In this document: piece by piece, positions 1 to 14,689 of the stretch
Layout of the letters: the number at the start of each line of letters is the position of its first letter
How positions within the stretch are numbered: the stretch's first letter is position 1
Translations under genes and position numbers: made by a program
Notes under the pieces: generated by a model
Databases searched by the model: none
The model's input: only the letters and a program-made list of their open reading frames with translations
What the model was told of the DNA's origin: nothing
NCBI GenBank assembly: GCA_020284085.1
Contig: JACEVL010000048.1
Coordinates: 496,001 to 560,000 of the forward strand
Reading direction: 5' to 3'
DNA from: Aporrectodea caliginosa
Taxonomy: Eukaryota; Annelida; Clitellata; Crassiclitellata; Lumbricidae
DNA length: 64,000 nt

Positions 1-8
1 TAAACCAA

Positions 9-110
9 AATGCGGTTAGCAAATTGTTTCAATGAAGGATATACCCCATACATACATACATACATACATACATACTTAATTACTTACTTACTTACCATAA
101 CACGTGTATC
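9..110. repeat. ACAT/ACTT tetranucleotide tract
   Basis: CATACATACATA followed by TTACTTACTTAC. The following 430-530 is CAGACAGACACA-rich. No gene is seen in 1-800. Confidence 0.85.
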
Positions 111-1490
111 GAGACCGATTTCAGAAAGCTGCTGCTTGACGAGTGTCGCAATAGTTTCGCCAGTGCATGGTGTCAAGCGTTGGAACGAAAATTATAAATA
201 ATGGTTCTTTCACCAAAATGCTGAGAACCGGGATTGTTCCCGCCATCAACAGATCGTAAGCAGACCGATGCCTGTTTTGTGTCACTAATTGGACCTAGGC
301 CTATATATGCGCTCTCGTTAGACAATAAAGTGCTGAACTGTCTCGAACTTGCTGGCAACACAGGTGGATCATTAAAATCTTTACGCAGTTGCGTAATTGA
401 GTAATCCTAGTTTTGCGTCTGAGACAGACAGACACACAGACACACAGGCACACACACAGGTAAGACAGGCAGGCAGACAGACAGACACAGACACACACAG
501 GTAAGACAGGCTAACAGGCAGATAGATTAATCCATCAATCAATCAATCAATGAAACTTGACATAGCTATACTTACTTACTTACTTGTCTATAGATAGACA
601 CACTCGTTATCTATCCAACTCATACAGGGACACACAGAGTCAATAAAAAACATAGCGGTACAGCCTATTAAATGATCTATCCGATCTATCCAGTATCCAT
701 CCATCTATTCTATCCATCCAGTGTTTTACTTGTAAGAAGAGCTGGGGTAATTCATTTGCCAGATTACCCAAGTAAACGAAAGCAGAACAAAATCTAATGT
801 TGTTATATGTTGCACCAGAAACAGCTGCTGATGACTCATTGGGTATTTTAGTTACCTGACCCTCCTCCTCATCTTTTGAGGGGAGGAACTAAAGGGGGTT
901 GAACCCATAAACCCCCGGCAACTTTAGCAATCTATCCATCTATCTACTGTAACTGCAATAGACTATTCTGTTTTATCCAATCTATCAATATGTTCTTCCA
1001 TCTGCCCGCCTACCATGCATTCATAAGATAAGAATATTCTTTTATTGGCCAATTGGTATCCGCAGTTTGGTGTACAGAGTACACACATGGTAATAAACAT
1101 ACATCGTGCATGAGCTGACAGTCAAGACAGTCTTAATTAATATTCTGAAATCACACATATTAACCGAAATCCGAAATCCGATATATCACCCTAAAGATGA
1201 AAGCTTTATTCATCGTGCCATCTGCGGCTATGGGATCATGGCCGCAGGTGGTAGTAGGCGGCACTGACCGTCGGGAGCAGGTGACCGTGATCATGCAGTA
1301 CATGGTCCCCATCCACCAGCATAGCAGTAAATTAGCTGGAATCCGTCTTAGCACATAACTGTTCAAAGGAGGAAGTATACTCACCCAACCTTCTTCATCT
1401 TTTAACATTTGTAATTGCAACTATCCATGCATCAATCCATCCATTCATCCATTCATACGTTCTACCTATCCATTGGAGAGGTGGTTTTGA

Positions 1491-2066
1491 CTATTGGTAA
1501 CACTCTGACACGAAGACCAGAAGATCAGCACAGACGCTGGATCCCTTCCCGCTACCCTCCCTAATGTCGACGCAGCCTTTCATTCGCCAGTAGTAGGACG
1601 TGATGGGCGCCTTGCATGGCTGCCAAACAGTTAAATTCGACTCCTGTAATAACTTGTGATCATCCATTCGTATACAATGAATAGTAATCATACTGCGGTG
1701 TGTCAGTTTGAAATAAAAAACAAACATTATTATTTTTATCTGATCCATCCTCCTACCTAAATATGCTTTCTCAAGTAGGCCACAGAAGCCTTATACATCA
1801 CACGAAGCGAGATCCTACAAAGTACAAAGTACAGCTGCACCGAAGAGACGCTAACCGACCAACAGGTGTCGTCACTGTCTTATCTTAACCAAAACAACAA
1901 CCGTCGCTGCTAAAATCGTTGTCGAAGGCTTTTAGCATCTAAGAAGAATCTATGGACAGCCGTGTCTCTCTAAATTCTCTCGTTGCGCACGGCCATCCGA
2001 CTCATAGATCGCTTGCACTGTTAGCAGTAATAAGACGTACGCAATAAGGAAATCGTGGTGTCCCAT
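1491..2066 (-). CDS. possible small secreted cysteine-containing peptide gene
   Basis: The minus ATG at 2066 opens MGHHDFLIAYVLLLLTVQA, a convincing signal-peptide shape, and stays open to 1950. A second open piece, 1643-1491 after TTATTACAG, reads LTVWQPCKAPITSYYWRMKG and ends ADLLVFVSECYQ-stop with four Cys. I could not fix the donor that would join them, and recognise no family. Speculative. Confidence 0.22.
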
Positions 2067-2775
2067 AGCGCCACAGCGATGACCACTGGACCTAGCGAGG
2101 CTTGCAAGCAAGCAAGCGCTGCCAGCAACTGTTCTGCGACGCTGGCCCGAGCGCACTGCATCACATATGCACACAAACGGTAAACAGTGAGAAGAGATCG
2201 TACCATATGGTGGCTGGTCAGGTGGTAGAACCGCTTCGAAGAAAGGCACCTGTCGTTTCGAACACCTGGAAATGATTGATGAAACCGAATCTCAGACTGG
2301 ATTGAAGGAAGTCGACGCAAGAATGGCAGAAACGTACATCATGTGTTAGTAATCATCCATATATAATAACAGACAAACAGACAGAACTGGCGCTATATAA
2401 CTATGTAAATGCTCATAAACATACTTACCTACATGCCCACATGCATATATACAATCATGGTTTCTTAGATAGGCCTAAGTATATACGCTGGCCTGGTATC
2501 TCTTATATTGATTCACAGATGAACTTAAAGCTGGATACTCTAAGCAACAACAGTCTTTAATTAGATCTGTTTATTAAATAAATTTCCAGAGAATAAGATC
2601 CGCCAAATGGGACAAAATCTTCAGCAATTTTTTCTAATTCACATTAATTTTTCAGTTAAATTGAAATGTTTCAGTAGCAACATGATCTTATTTTCATATT
2701 TTGAGGAGCTTTTACCTAATTCTATCTGTTCTATAGAAAACATAATTATAGGAATAAAGATGCGTGGCCCGTCTG

Positions 2776-3526
2776 GAGTTAACCAGGCATGTGCAACTTC
2801 TTTTAACAGAGGGCCGCCCTCAGATTTAAAGGGCAGCTCAGGGGCCGTAGGCTAAGCCAATCGCGTGCTAATTTTTGCAGATTCATTTCTACTATGGACT
2901 TTTTATTGTGACGACATCTCTTTCTTCTACAAACACTATTATTACGTCACTGATTTTGTCTATGCTAGGTCATTAATTTTTGTTCTATGTAGGCCTACTT
3001 CGTATTGTGACGGCTTCTCTTTGTTGCGTCACTTACTTTGTTTAAGTTTCTGCTGCTACGACAATCACGTTGTAAAAAACTTCCTATTATGACGACATCT
3101 CCTTGTTCTGCAACACTATTGTGACGGCATTACATGTAGCTATGTTTAGGGACGCGTTGTTGCTAGGATATAATGGCTATTCCGTATTGTGACGACACCT
3201 CTTTGTTCTACAAACACTATTGTTACGTCATTAGCTTTGTTTATGAATATTGTTGCTTTTAGGACGATAGATTTGTTTCGTGGACTTAATTGTGACGACA
3301 TCTCTTTGTTCTACAAACACTATTGTTACGTCATTAGCTTTGTTCATGAATATTGTTGCTTTTAGGACGATAGATTTGTTTCGTGAACTTAATTGTGACG
3401 ACATATCTTTGTCGTATAAAAATACATAAAACGGATTAAAGCTTCCAAAATACTAATATAAAAAACATGTCAAGGGCCGGTTCAAAGGTCCCCAGGGGCC
3501 GGCCCCTGCCCACTCCTGAGTTACAC
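2776..3526. mobile_element. candidate old hAT element
   Basis: Ends CAGGCATGTGCAAC (2784) and, inverted, CAGGAGTGGGCAGG (3518) resemble the common CAGGxxTGGGCAAxx hAT end. The flanks GAGTTAAC and AGTTACAC could be an 8-bp duplication with one lost base. There is no transposase. It encloses the ~100-bp repeats at 2905-3425. Confidence 0.5.
2905..3425. repeat. degenerate ~100-bp tandem repeat
   Basis: ATTGTGACGACATCTC-like unit starts lie at 2905, 3004, 3086, 3185, 3289 and 3392 (spacing 99, 82, 99, 104, 103). The 3185 and 3289 copies are nearly identical; the others are diverged. Confidence 0.88.
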
Positions 3527-3529
3527 AGT

Positions 3530-3625
3530 AGCTTGTTTTGGCCCTTGGAGGATTGAACCCGTACTCTTCGTGTTATAAGGATAGACCTCTAACCAAATGG
3601 CTACCCCGTCCCCGTGGCATGTAAG
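3530..3625 (-). repeat. tRNA-derived SINE head
   Basis: The minus strand reads TAGCCATTTGGTTAGAGG (A-box-like) and GGGTTCAATCC (B-box-like) about 35 bases apart. The cloverleaf stems do not pair well enough for a working tRNA gene. Confidence 0.45.
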
Positions 3626-4429
3626 CCAGTGACTTGTCCGTAAAAGGCGCAGTATAAATGGTTTAGATGCAGGCATACATGAAATAATGGAATAGAAACA
3701 TTTCCTTGTAAACGTTCAAACAATAAGATGACAATTATACAATGGATAAAAATATATACGATGCACACGTTCCTGCAGGCAGATATCTAGAAAGTTGTTA
3801 CCAAAATTATGCAATATATTTGATTTTAACTAAGACCCATTTAGGCAAATGAAGGCGCTAAAAATGTTTATCAATCAAATCAATCAATCAAAACTCTTTT
3901 ATTGAAGCCAAATCAAAACACATAACATTTCAACATAAAGTATGAGGATTGGCCGCAAGAGGAGTCCCAAAAGGGATCAAGATCCCGCTAACTAGGGACA
4001 CCTAGAACAACATTTCAGAAATATGAATTAGCTAAATCCTTGATAAAAACAATGCAACACCAAGTTTCGTACAGCAATGCAAACAGTATAGTACATATTA
4101 CACAGTAAATGATTATTGATTTATGTATAATATTAGGCGGCGCTTTTTGACTTTAACATCATTGAGGTACCTGAAATGCGCTACAATAAATGTAGATAAT
4201 TACACTACACTGCACTTGGTGGCTGGATAGACAGATAAGCTCACAATGCTATTTATATTACATTACAATGCAAAAACAATAGAGAGCAACGCGACGCAAC
4301 AAAATGCATTGTTATAATTCTTTATTACCTGAGGTACATATGATCCCTCAGGACCATAAATATCAAACAATAACTGATGCTATTGTTATTACTATTACTA
4401 CTCTAACTATTACTATTATTAGGCCTACT

Positions 4430-5036
<607 letters not shown>

Positions 5037-5399
5037 TTAGTAACTTCTATAATAGCGCTGGTGTGTAATGCGCAAGGCCTTACCTGATGACGCAGAAAAA
5101 CCTGGTCGTAATCTGGGAAGTGACTAGAAGATCGCTCTGCTAAGACAAAGAGACAAGCTATGGTCGATCAGCAATTTGTAAAAGGTCAGTCCTAAGTGAT
5201 TGGCAAACACAGGCTTCTGAATACAGCGAGCAGATACAGAGAGACAGGCAGACAGAGGCAGAGACAGGAAGAGAGTGACAGAGCAAGAGACAAAATCTAG
5301 ATCCAACGACACAGTATATTGCAATATCAAACAGTACTACATTTCGTGTGTGCTGTGTAAGTCCAAACCGTATATCAATATAGGCTACAGGTACTATAG

Positions 5400-5859
5400 A
5401 GAAGTCAAACTGTAAAAGTCAATTAAATAAATATAAGTTTAAGGTTGTCTTTCCTCCTGGAATTGGACTCTTCTTTCAATCCCTAAATTCAAGTTTTCTC
5501 CAATTTTGGGTTCTTCTTTTGGATAATCTTTGCGATTTCGATTTCGTTTAACATAATGATAGTTACCATTTCGCTTTCGTTTAACCCAGGTGCCTAGCTT
5601 CGCTTTCAGTTTCATGAATGTTCAGTTCAATTCGTTTACGTTCAGTCCCAGGTTGTTTTCGTTTCCGTATTTTATTTATTTCGCTTTCGTTTTCATTAAG
5701 TTTAATTTTTTCGCTGAACGCAGTATCATTTTCGTTCCTTCTTGCTGCGTTTCGGTGTCCATCGAGGGGAACGTGGTTTCACATTCGTTTCCGCTGACCC
5801 AGTTTCACTTTCATATCCACTGATTTTTGGTTTTGGTTTCGTTTTCGTTTATTCACCAG
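5400..5859 (+). other. T-rich TTTCGTTT intron tract
   Basis: About 450 bases with repeated TTTCGTTT/CGCTTTCG words and few purines on +, leading into the first acceptor found for the synaptotagmin gene. The frame through it is open but has no protein character. Confidence 0.6.
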
Positions 5860-6734
5860 CTCAGTGGTACGTCATCGTACCTGCCGTTGTTGTCGGCATC
5901 GCCCTGGTCGTCGGTCTGTCGGTGTTGATCTACCGCTGTCTGCGTCGTTCGTCGGGCCGGACATCGTCTGCCGGAGAGGGTCTGTTGAAGACGGGACTGC
6001 GACCGTTCTGGGCGAACAGCTCGTGCAGCGTCAAGAGCTCTTCGTCCCCCAGCATCCGTAGCACCGCATCCCTGATCAGCATCTCCTCGGCTGGACGTTC
6101 CCTGGCGCCGCTCATCCCACGGAATCCCTCGACTGAGATCCAGATTCCGGAGCGTCGATCCAGCTTCCGGTCACCGACGATTCCAGAAATCGATCCAGGC
6201 CAGTTCCGCACGGAGTGCTACACCGATCCGTCGGATAAAGATCAGGCTGGATCTCCACCGGGTCGAGCCACGCTTCCGCAAGACGCCGGAACGATTCCTG
6301 TATCGCCTGGAACGGATCCGGAGGACGAAAGCGGAACGGGAGGACTCGGATCACTCCAGTTCAGCGTCGACTACGACCGCCAGAGGGAGGCACTTGTCGT
6401 GACGGTCGTCAAGGCATCGGATCTTCCGGTCAAGGATGTCAACACCGGAAGTTCCGATCCGTACGTTAAGCTGCATCTTCTTCCGGAGAAGAGACAGAAG
6501 GCGAAGACGAGGGTCGTCCGTCGAAGTCTGAGTCCGGTCTTCGATGAGGTCTTCACCTTCTACGGGCTCTCGAAGGACCAGCTGAACTCCATCACCCTAC
6601 ACTTCGTCGTTCTAAGCTTCGATCGGTTCTCGCGGGATGACCTGATCGGCGAGGTTCTCTATACGCTGCCGTCGGAGGGTCTCGGAGACAAAGTCATCGA
6701 AGTCTGCAGAGAGATTGCACCGAGGCACGTCAAG
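5860..6734 (+). CDS. synaptotagmin-like exon: transmembrane, linker and C2A
   Basis: The acceptor is CACCAG at 5854-5859 after a pyrimidine-rich tract; the donor is AAG/GTAAGC at 6734/6735, phase 0. It carries the membrane anchor, about 150 residues of Ser/Pro-rich linker with basic patches, and the whole C2A domain with LPVKD, SSDPYVK and [10 protein letters not shown] loops. It is GC-richer than its surroundings, as expected for a real exon. The open frame extends upstream to 5742, but that part translates T-rich intron. Confidence 0.88.
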
Positions 6735-9700
6735 GTAAGCAACCGTGAAATTATACACGTACCTCAATGTAAACGAACATAAAAGTAACCTACCGTCAAG
6801 TTAAATACATTCTAAGGTCAGCGAAACATAGGTAACTTACCGTCAAGATAAAAAAAGTATCTGTAAGCCAGCACGAATTGAAAGCGTGGTTCCAGGGCTT
6901 TGAAGTTTCTTAGACACGCACATCAGAGTGTTTAAGTAAGATAGCAATGTCACTTGCATATTCTTTCAAGACCTTGAGTTAAACTTTTTCTTAGTAATTA
7001 AGTATTGTGAAATGAGTCAAACTGGCACCAATTAGCTGTTCAGCCCATACTGGACTGTGGAAGAATTTTCACACTGTCGTACAACACCTTGACATAATGA
7101 TTAGGCCCAGTGTATTCAGAAGTTGCGTTATATCTGCTAAAAGGACAAAGTTGCAGACAAAAGTTGAATCTGCGAACAAAAGAAAATCCTTGTTCAGTTA
7201 CATGAATGAATATCAATCTGGTGTCTAAGTGCGAAGAAACGCTTTTGAACATTTATAGGACTCAAGAAGTGTTCGAATTTGGGATTATGAAGCTCTCAAT
7301 ACTCAGCTTCAATGCTTGGTAAAGAGAAATCGAAGTTGACAACCTATAATTCAGTCCTCATGAAAACATAAAACACTGCATTAACTTGCATTTCATGTAT
7401 CGGACCATCTTCGTGGAACTGTATTCATTCACGCTGTGTTGCACTCGGCCTTGTGCATCAAACATTCTCTGTCTTAAAACACACATGTTTAGATCAGTTA
7501 GACACAATGATGAAGTCGAAACTGAATATTCTCAACATACCAGGGATTCTTTATGCAAGGCACAGTGCATAGGGCCTACTATTGAAATTATTTCCTGATA
7601 TATTGAGAATATTCAGTTTCAACTTCATCAGTTCAATCACAAAAACATTTCAGAACATATAGAAGGGCTCCATCCACAGCCAAAGATATGAGTTTCTTCT
7701 ATTGGTTACCGCCCAACGTTATCACTTATCACAGCCTTTGTCACTCTGCCACACCGGTCGTATTTTTCAAAGGTATTAAGTGAGACAATTATTCTTCAAT
7801 TATATTGAAATCGATATTTACACTTGTAATAAATACTGGACATTGTGCGATTTCCAACGAATCTGTACTCTAAGCCTAGGGGCAATGGAAACTTAATTAC
7901 CTGCTAACTCTGCATCTCTGTTTGCAATTCTATTAGTAACTTCTATCGCGCTGTTGTTTAATGAGCAATGCATAAACTAATGCGCACAACAGTATTGGCA
8001 GACAAGTTCACTGCTTCAAAAGATACCTCGTACGTGGACATAAAATTTCGCTGCCCTTCACGAGACGTTATTTGAAAAATTGGCTACCTGTAAAAGGCCG
8101 CTGAGATGATTATCATTTCGCTATTTACAAAACTTGATCAATGATCACCTTCTGTCTTTCTCGACCCTGGTCACAACTCGTCTCAGGTTCTCTAACCGAG
8201 TTAGCCTACATGTATGTCCTACACACTGCACCTCACCTCTCTAGCGACCTCCCTCCTGATTTACGAAAATATTAAGTTCCTTCATCAGTATGTCCTTCAC
8301 GCACCATCTTCTACGTAATGCTGTTTTGTCTATCACCTCTGAGGTTTAGGGCTCAAACTTAGTCTCACTTCTTCAAGAATTTCTGCCATGATTCGTCTTA
8401 CCTTCTGCATTCCAATCTACATCGACCTAAAAGAAACACCTCCCCCAGTATCTCCTCTGCCTCATCTCTTTGGTCTCTCTTGCAAACGATCTCATACATA
8501 CATTACATACCAAATCTACGTATACGAAATACCAAATGGTTTTTATCTCCATTTTGTAACTCTCTGGACAACCACTCTGACTCGACGCAGCGCTCATGAA
8601 TTCTCTGGTGCCCTGCGCTAAGCTTTCAATGTAGCGTTTTAGAAGTTTGGTATTTACCATTACGATTACGAAACTTGTTCCTACCGAGTTTGTTTATGGA
8701 TAGGCTATAGGTTATGTCCTGAATAGTTGTTATTTTCATCATCATATTCGTTTATTTAACACAAAACTGTGAACAAAACGCAACAGAATACATGAAACTT
8801 GAGAGAGGCTATTTTTCATCTAGTAGACGTTTTAGAATAGCATGCGTGGTACGAAGATCTTATCTTTCAAGTAGAGTAGTGATTGTGAATATCTGTGGAT
8901 ATACCGTATAGGTCTCTTGACTGTAAAACTGGTGGAATTATAAGGGTTGGCTGTAATCTTCTTTTCACTCACCTAACAGGCGTCCTCACCTTCTGCCTGG
9001 AGAGTATAATACGGTGGCACGTTCTAAAGGTCACTAACCCGTATCTTATGGCGGCACGTGCACATACAGCCGACGCACCTGTATGTGTGCACTCTTAGGA
9101 AGTATCTGAATTCTGCAAAAACGCATAAATACATGAGCGCATGCATACATACATACATACGTATACATTATTACATACATACATACACATAGATACAGTA
9201 TATACTGTATTATTTTACAGGTACTGTATGTAAGTAAGTAAGTAAGTATATTCTTTATTAAACCAATTGCATATCCGCACTTTGGTGTAGCCTACATATA
9301 TTTATACAGAGTAAGGCAAGTAACTACGTCTACAGCTGAAATGTTATTACTAAAACCTCCGCACCGCTCTCTGCCCATGAAAAACCACGGTGACTGTTTT
9401 ATTGTCCGCAGCCACATCAGTTTCCACACATTGGTCTCAAGAGTTTACCTCAGAGTAATGAGCAAGACATTTATATAGCGCTTCTTGTGGGCCAAAATGC
9501 GCAATAACACGGCGTAATGTCTTTATGGATCAATCAGCTAATGTTGTTCGTAATCGTTTTATGAAGATAAAAGGTCGCTTTTCATGACGTCTGCCAGCTT
9601 CCATCTTTCCCTCCGCTTGGAAGAAAAGATCATATTTGCGATTAAATAGGAGAAATTCATATCGGAAATTAATTGGATTTTGGATCCTGCTGTTCGCGGT

Positions 9701-12700
9701 TCACTGGCGGCATCTGCTGTTATTCGCAGGAGACGATCAGATTCCAAAAGCACATCTGATGACGACTAAGACCAGGCTAAAGTCTAATTGGATCTTGGTC
9801 GAGAAATACAGAACGTTGGGAGGAGGATTAAAGACAGTATGAGGAAGACTGAAAGAGAGAAAATGATAAAGGAAACAGACAGTAGGAGAGAAATATTGAT
9901 GAAAAGGCAAGGAGCAAGAGATATGGTATCAGGCCAATAAACCCCTGGCCAATAACCCCCGGCAAATAACCACGGCCAATAAATAACCCCGGCCAATAAC
10001 TTCTGGCCAATAACCCGGCCAATAACCCCGGCCAATAACCCTCTGGCCAATAGCCCTCTGGCCAATAACCCCCGGCCAATGACCCGGCCATTAACCCCCT
10101 AGGAAAATTACCCCCGGCCAATATCCTCCGCGGTCAATAACCCCTAAGGAAAATAACCTCTGAGTCAAAACCCCCGGCCCATAACCCCCATTATGATCTT
10201 TATATGTTTACCTGTACAATACACTCTCTGGTCAATTTTTTTGGACATTAACATTATTCCCCTTTACTACAATTTTTTCATCAATCCAACTTCTACTTAC
10301 ACTATGACTTCTTTCATCAATCCAGCTTCGACTTGCACCATAAAATAGTTTCATCAATCCAACTTCTACTTATACTATAACATCTTTTCATCATTCCAAC
10401 TTTCATTTAAGTAAAGATCATTTTCATTCATCCAACCTCCATTTAAGCAAGAATTAATTTCATCAACCCAACTATGCAAGAATTCCATACATCAGTCCAA
10501 CTTCTATTTATGAAAAGAATTATTTTTATCAATCCAGCTTCCCTTTCAAATGACCAAATACGTGTTCTGATATAATTTACCAACCTAAACTTCGCTTAAA
10601 TAATTTAACAACTTAAACTACGGTTTGAGTCATTTATGAATGAATAATCGGAACCAAAGTAAATATTTATAGGTGATCAACCTGTATTTTGCGCACCTGT
10701 CGTCACACTTAATGGACTACCAATTCTTTTATTGATCAACGAGAATTAATAATCGATTCCGTTTGACGAGCAGTGCGTCGACGAATCATCCGTAGACGAA
10801 ACGTCCGCATTCCAATACACGATAGGTTTAATGCAATAACAAAATACACTAAAATTCTGGTTTAACTTATTTTCATCAATAACATCCAACTTCCATTTAA
10901 GTAAGAATTATTTTAATCAGATAGTAAATAAGTTAATAAGAAATAAAGCAGTTTACTTTAGCATGCTTTATTTGTTAAGTTTGCGGATTATGGGCCGGGG
11001 TATTACCCGGGTATTAGGTTGCTCGGGGGGTTATTGGCCACGGAGGTTATTGGCCGCGGGATAATTTTCCTAGGGGGTTATTGGCCAGGCGGTTAGTACC
11101 CTAGAACCAAGAGAAATAGAAACAGACAAACAAACTAACAGACAGATATACAGACAGAGATAAATACAGAGAGAGAGACAGAGAGAGAGACAGACAGACA
11201 GACAGAGACAGAGAGACAGAGAGAGATGACGAGTAAGTGGCAGAGAGAATGACAAAGAGACAGAGAGAGAAGCAAAGACATAAGAGAAGTATTGCGAGGC
11301 AGAAACAGACTGACAGAGGCAGGAAACAGAAAGCAAAAACCAGAGACTGATGCAACAGGAGGATGCAGACAGACAGACAGATGGACAGGCAAGAGAGAGA
11401 AACAGACAGACAGAGAGACAGGTACGGAGTTATGATTGGTGGGAGGGAGGGAGGGAGGGAGGGAGGGAGGGAAGGAAGGGAGAGAAGAAATTAAAGAAGG
11501 CAAGGATGAGGAAGGAGGAAGGAAAAAGACAGAGAAATAAAAGGAAATTAAGAGAATAGTGTGGCAGCCATATAAACAGGCACACACAGAAGCAAAAGAC
11601 ACACTGACTCAATTGCACAGACTGACAGACGCAGACAGACAGACGTAGGAAATTAACGACAGATGAAAACAACCACAGAGATACAATCACAAATAGAGCG
11701 GCAGGGCGATATAGTGTCACGTGACTCTTCGCTCTCGCTGATTTAATTACAGCGTCTGATGACGTATCTAATTACTGCACGAGTTTCCGGTGCTCAAACG
11801 GACGCCAGTTTCATGAGGTCTCCTTTCCCAGTTAATGACGCCCATTACTATTTGTAATTTATCTGACGCCAGCATCACCGACGAATATAAATTGCGGTCA
11901 TTAGGCGACGTGCGTCGACGAGAACAGACGCAATGCAACATCAATGGTCTATTGTAGCGCCATTACGACGTTTGTTGTTTGAATCCAACGGACTAAATTG
12001 ATATTAATTAACTTGCGACCCTTGAATAAAGTGAAGCTTTGTTACATAGGAAACTGTTTGGTAATGTAACTAGAGATTCAGCGTTACCTGTTAACCCTCG
12101 GGCTACCAAGGGGGTGGTTGCCACCCCCCTAGGTTTTTTTCATCTCAAACTTTTTCCGCATGGAATAAAAATTTGACATTTTAGGTAGCTGTAGGGGGTT
12201 CATTTACACACGTTTTGAGGTAAAATGTGAGATGATATCTCACACCGTTCAAAAGTTATACCCAATATACCCGAGGCACCAGGGGGGTGGATACCACCCC
12301 CCCCCTAGATTTTCGACTATACCTTATCCGTCATTTAATATTAAGAGACACAAATTATACCATTCTATAGAGGGAATGTGGGGCTACATTTCTGTGGTCA
12401 CTGAGTTGACCTGAGGCAACCGGAAGTGCTCAAAATAAATAATAATACGCGTAATATGCGTGAAAAATGGCTGAATGGAAGGACTCCCCCTTAGTTTTTT
12501 GTCTGTAGCGTATTCATTTGTCTTCCTGGAAGAGAAACAAAGATACCATTCTTTAGAGGAATGAAGGGCTTCATTTGCATACCTACATCTTTGTCTTTTG
12601 AATACCGGAAGTGATCAAAATAAATAATAATACGCGTAATCTGTGTGAAAATGGCCGAATACAGCATTACAACGTAAACCGATATATATGTATGGATATA

Positions 12701-13576
12701 TATGTATGGATGTACATTTATACTATATAAACATGTGTAGGGATGATTTTGTGTATCTTTTATACATAGATTAGTTTCAAAACACACATAATCTTATATT
12801 TGTTTATCCAAAAAGTACAAAATGTACGCAATAATATACAATATTGCTAATTAATGGGTTCCGTTGTTAAAAGTGATGTAATTTCGAGGTGCATTCACAT
12901 AATGTACAACTAAATATACCATTCTGTGCAGAAATGAATGCTGAATCCATTGCTATATTACAAGTTATGATATGTGAAACCAAACACGAAATCCAGGGGG
13001 GGTGGTAACCACCCCCCTTGGTAGTCCGTGTTACAAAAAAAGCTTGGTAGCCCTAGGGTTAAAGATGCTGTATATTTTTGGCAGTTTTCTGACTTTAGGG
13101 ACAAAAAATGCCACGTTATGTCGTTGTATATGATTTTTTAGATTTAGACCAGAAGTTTATATTTAAACTATATCAGCTGAACAGGGAATTGTCATTACTT
13201 CATTGAACAGATCCAATTTCGTAATTGTATTTATTAATATTAAATTATTATAGCTTTAATTAGTTGAATGTCTTTTATTAGGTCTACTCACTTAGAAGAG
13301 GCTGCTTTCTTATTACGATAAAATTAGCAATTCGTCGATATTGATCTGTGAGTTTTATCTGTAACAGCCACGGTCACATCACACGTTCGACGGTCAAATA
13401 CCCGGGTTATATTTTTTAGCAAATGCTAAAACTTCAGTTAGCCTATATCTATGGCTTGTCTAGTTCATGTACATATCTTTGCTACTTTTAGCGTTAATGT
13501 AATAATGATGATAGTACTGCTAGTACAACAACAGCTCCAGCAGCAACAAAAACCAGAACTGCTGCTGCTACTGCTG

Positions 13577-13616
<40 letters not shown>

Positions 13617-14559
13617 CACTACTACTAATGCTACTACTGTGGTTGCTGTTATTGCTACTGTTTTTTCTCAGGTCTGCAAAAATAGGTTAGTAGTGTTTGG
13701 GGAGCAGATCTATGGAAGAGGAGGCTTCGTGTAGTTCTCATGGTTATGCCGAAAGGTTCCTCTGATGACGATGGAATTATGACGCTTGCTTTCATTTATT
13801 ATTAATTTTTATTACCCGGAGTACACACGATTCCTCAGGATTGCAGAACTAATATTATCAGAGGAGCATAGGATGGTTCTCGAATGGTTGGTCGTCGCTG
13901 ATGGTTTGATAGGTGGAAATGATGCTGATGAAACAGAACGCCTGGAGTTATGGATAGGCATAGATAAGCGCTGATAAAGGAAAGTAATCTCTCTATTATC
14001 GCCCTATATAATTTTATGAGCAAGGTGTTAGGAGAGGATTTTGACCTTGGCGTACTGGACCCAGAGTTTCAAAGGCCAAGAGCACAAAGCAGTACGATGA
14101 CAAAATTAATGGCAATGCATATTGATATTTTTCGTAGCTGCTATCGTATTAACAGCAGGCGCGGCTGATCCGAGGCGCTCTCTATGATTCTGTCCGGGTG
14201 GTGTCAATAATAGTGGAGTCTCATTCAAGGCGTTGCCTGTCTCCCACCGGATCAGAGTCACGCCATCTGGACGTCTCTGTTCAATCCAGTTGGCTCCTTT
14301 GTAGTCAGCAAAGCGGCTTTGGTGAGGATAAGTCAGATGATGTCTGGCTGTCGGACCCGGTCCATGGCTGCATGACAAGTTGTGTGAGCCATTGATGCTC
14401 TGGGACTGAGACCATCACTCCATGCAGTGGCAATGCATATTGATATTTTTGAGTGATATTATTGAGTGCATATGTGCCAAGTAAATAATAAAGTACCACG
14501 GACTGTCTCCTCGGCATCATTACTATCACCACGAACGTCATCATCATCATCATCATCAA

Positions 14560-14635
<76 letters not shown>

Positions 14636-14655
14636 AGCAGCATCAGCATCATCAC

Positions 14656-14689
<34 letters not shown>

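Noticed and set aside
5742..5859. Start of the synaptotagmin at ATG 5742
   Set aside because: The extra residues come from a T-rich intron tract, and an acceptor lies at 5858-5859; the true start is probably in an upstream exon.
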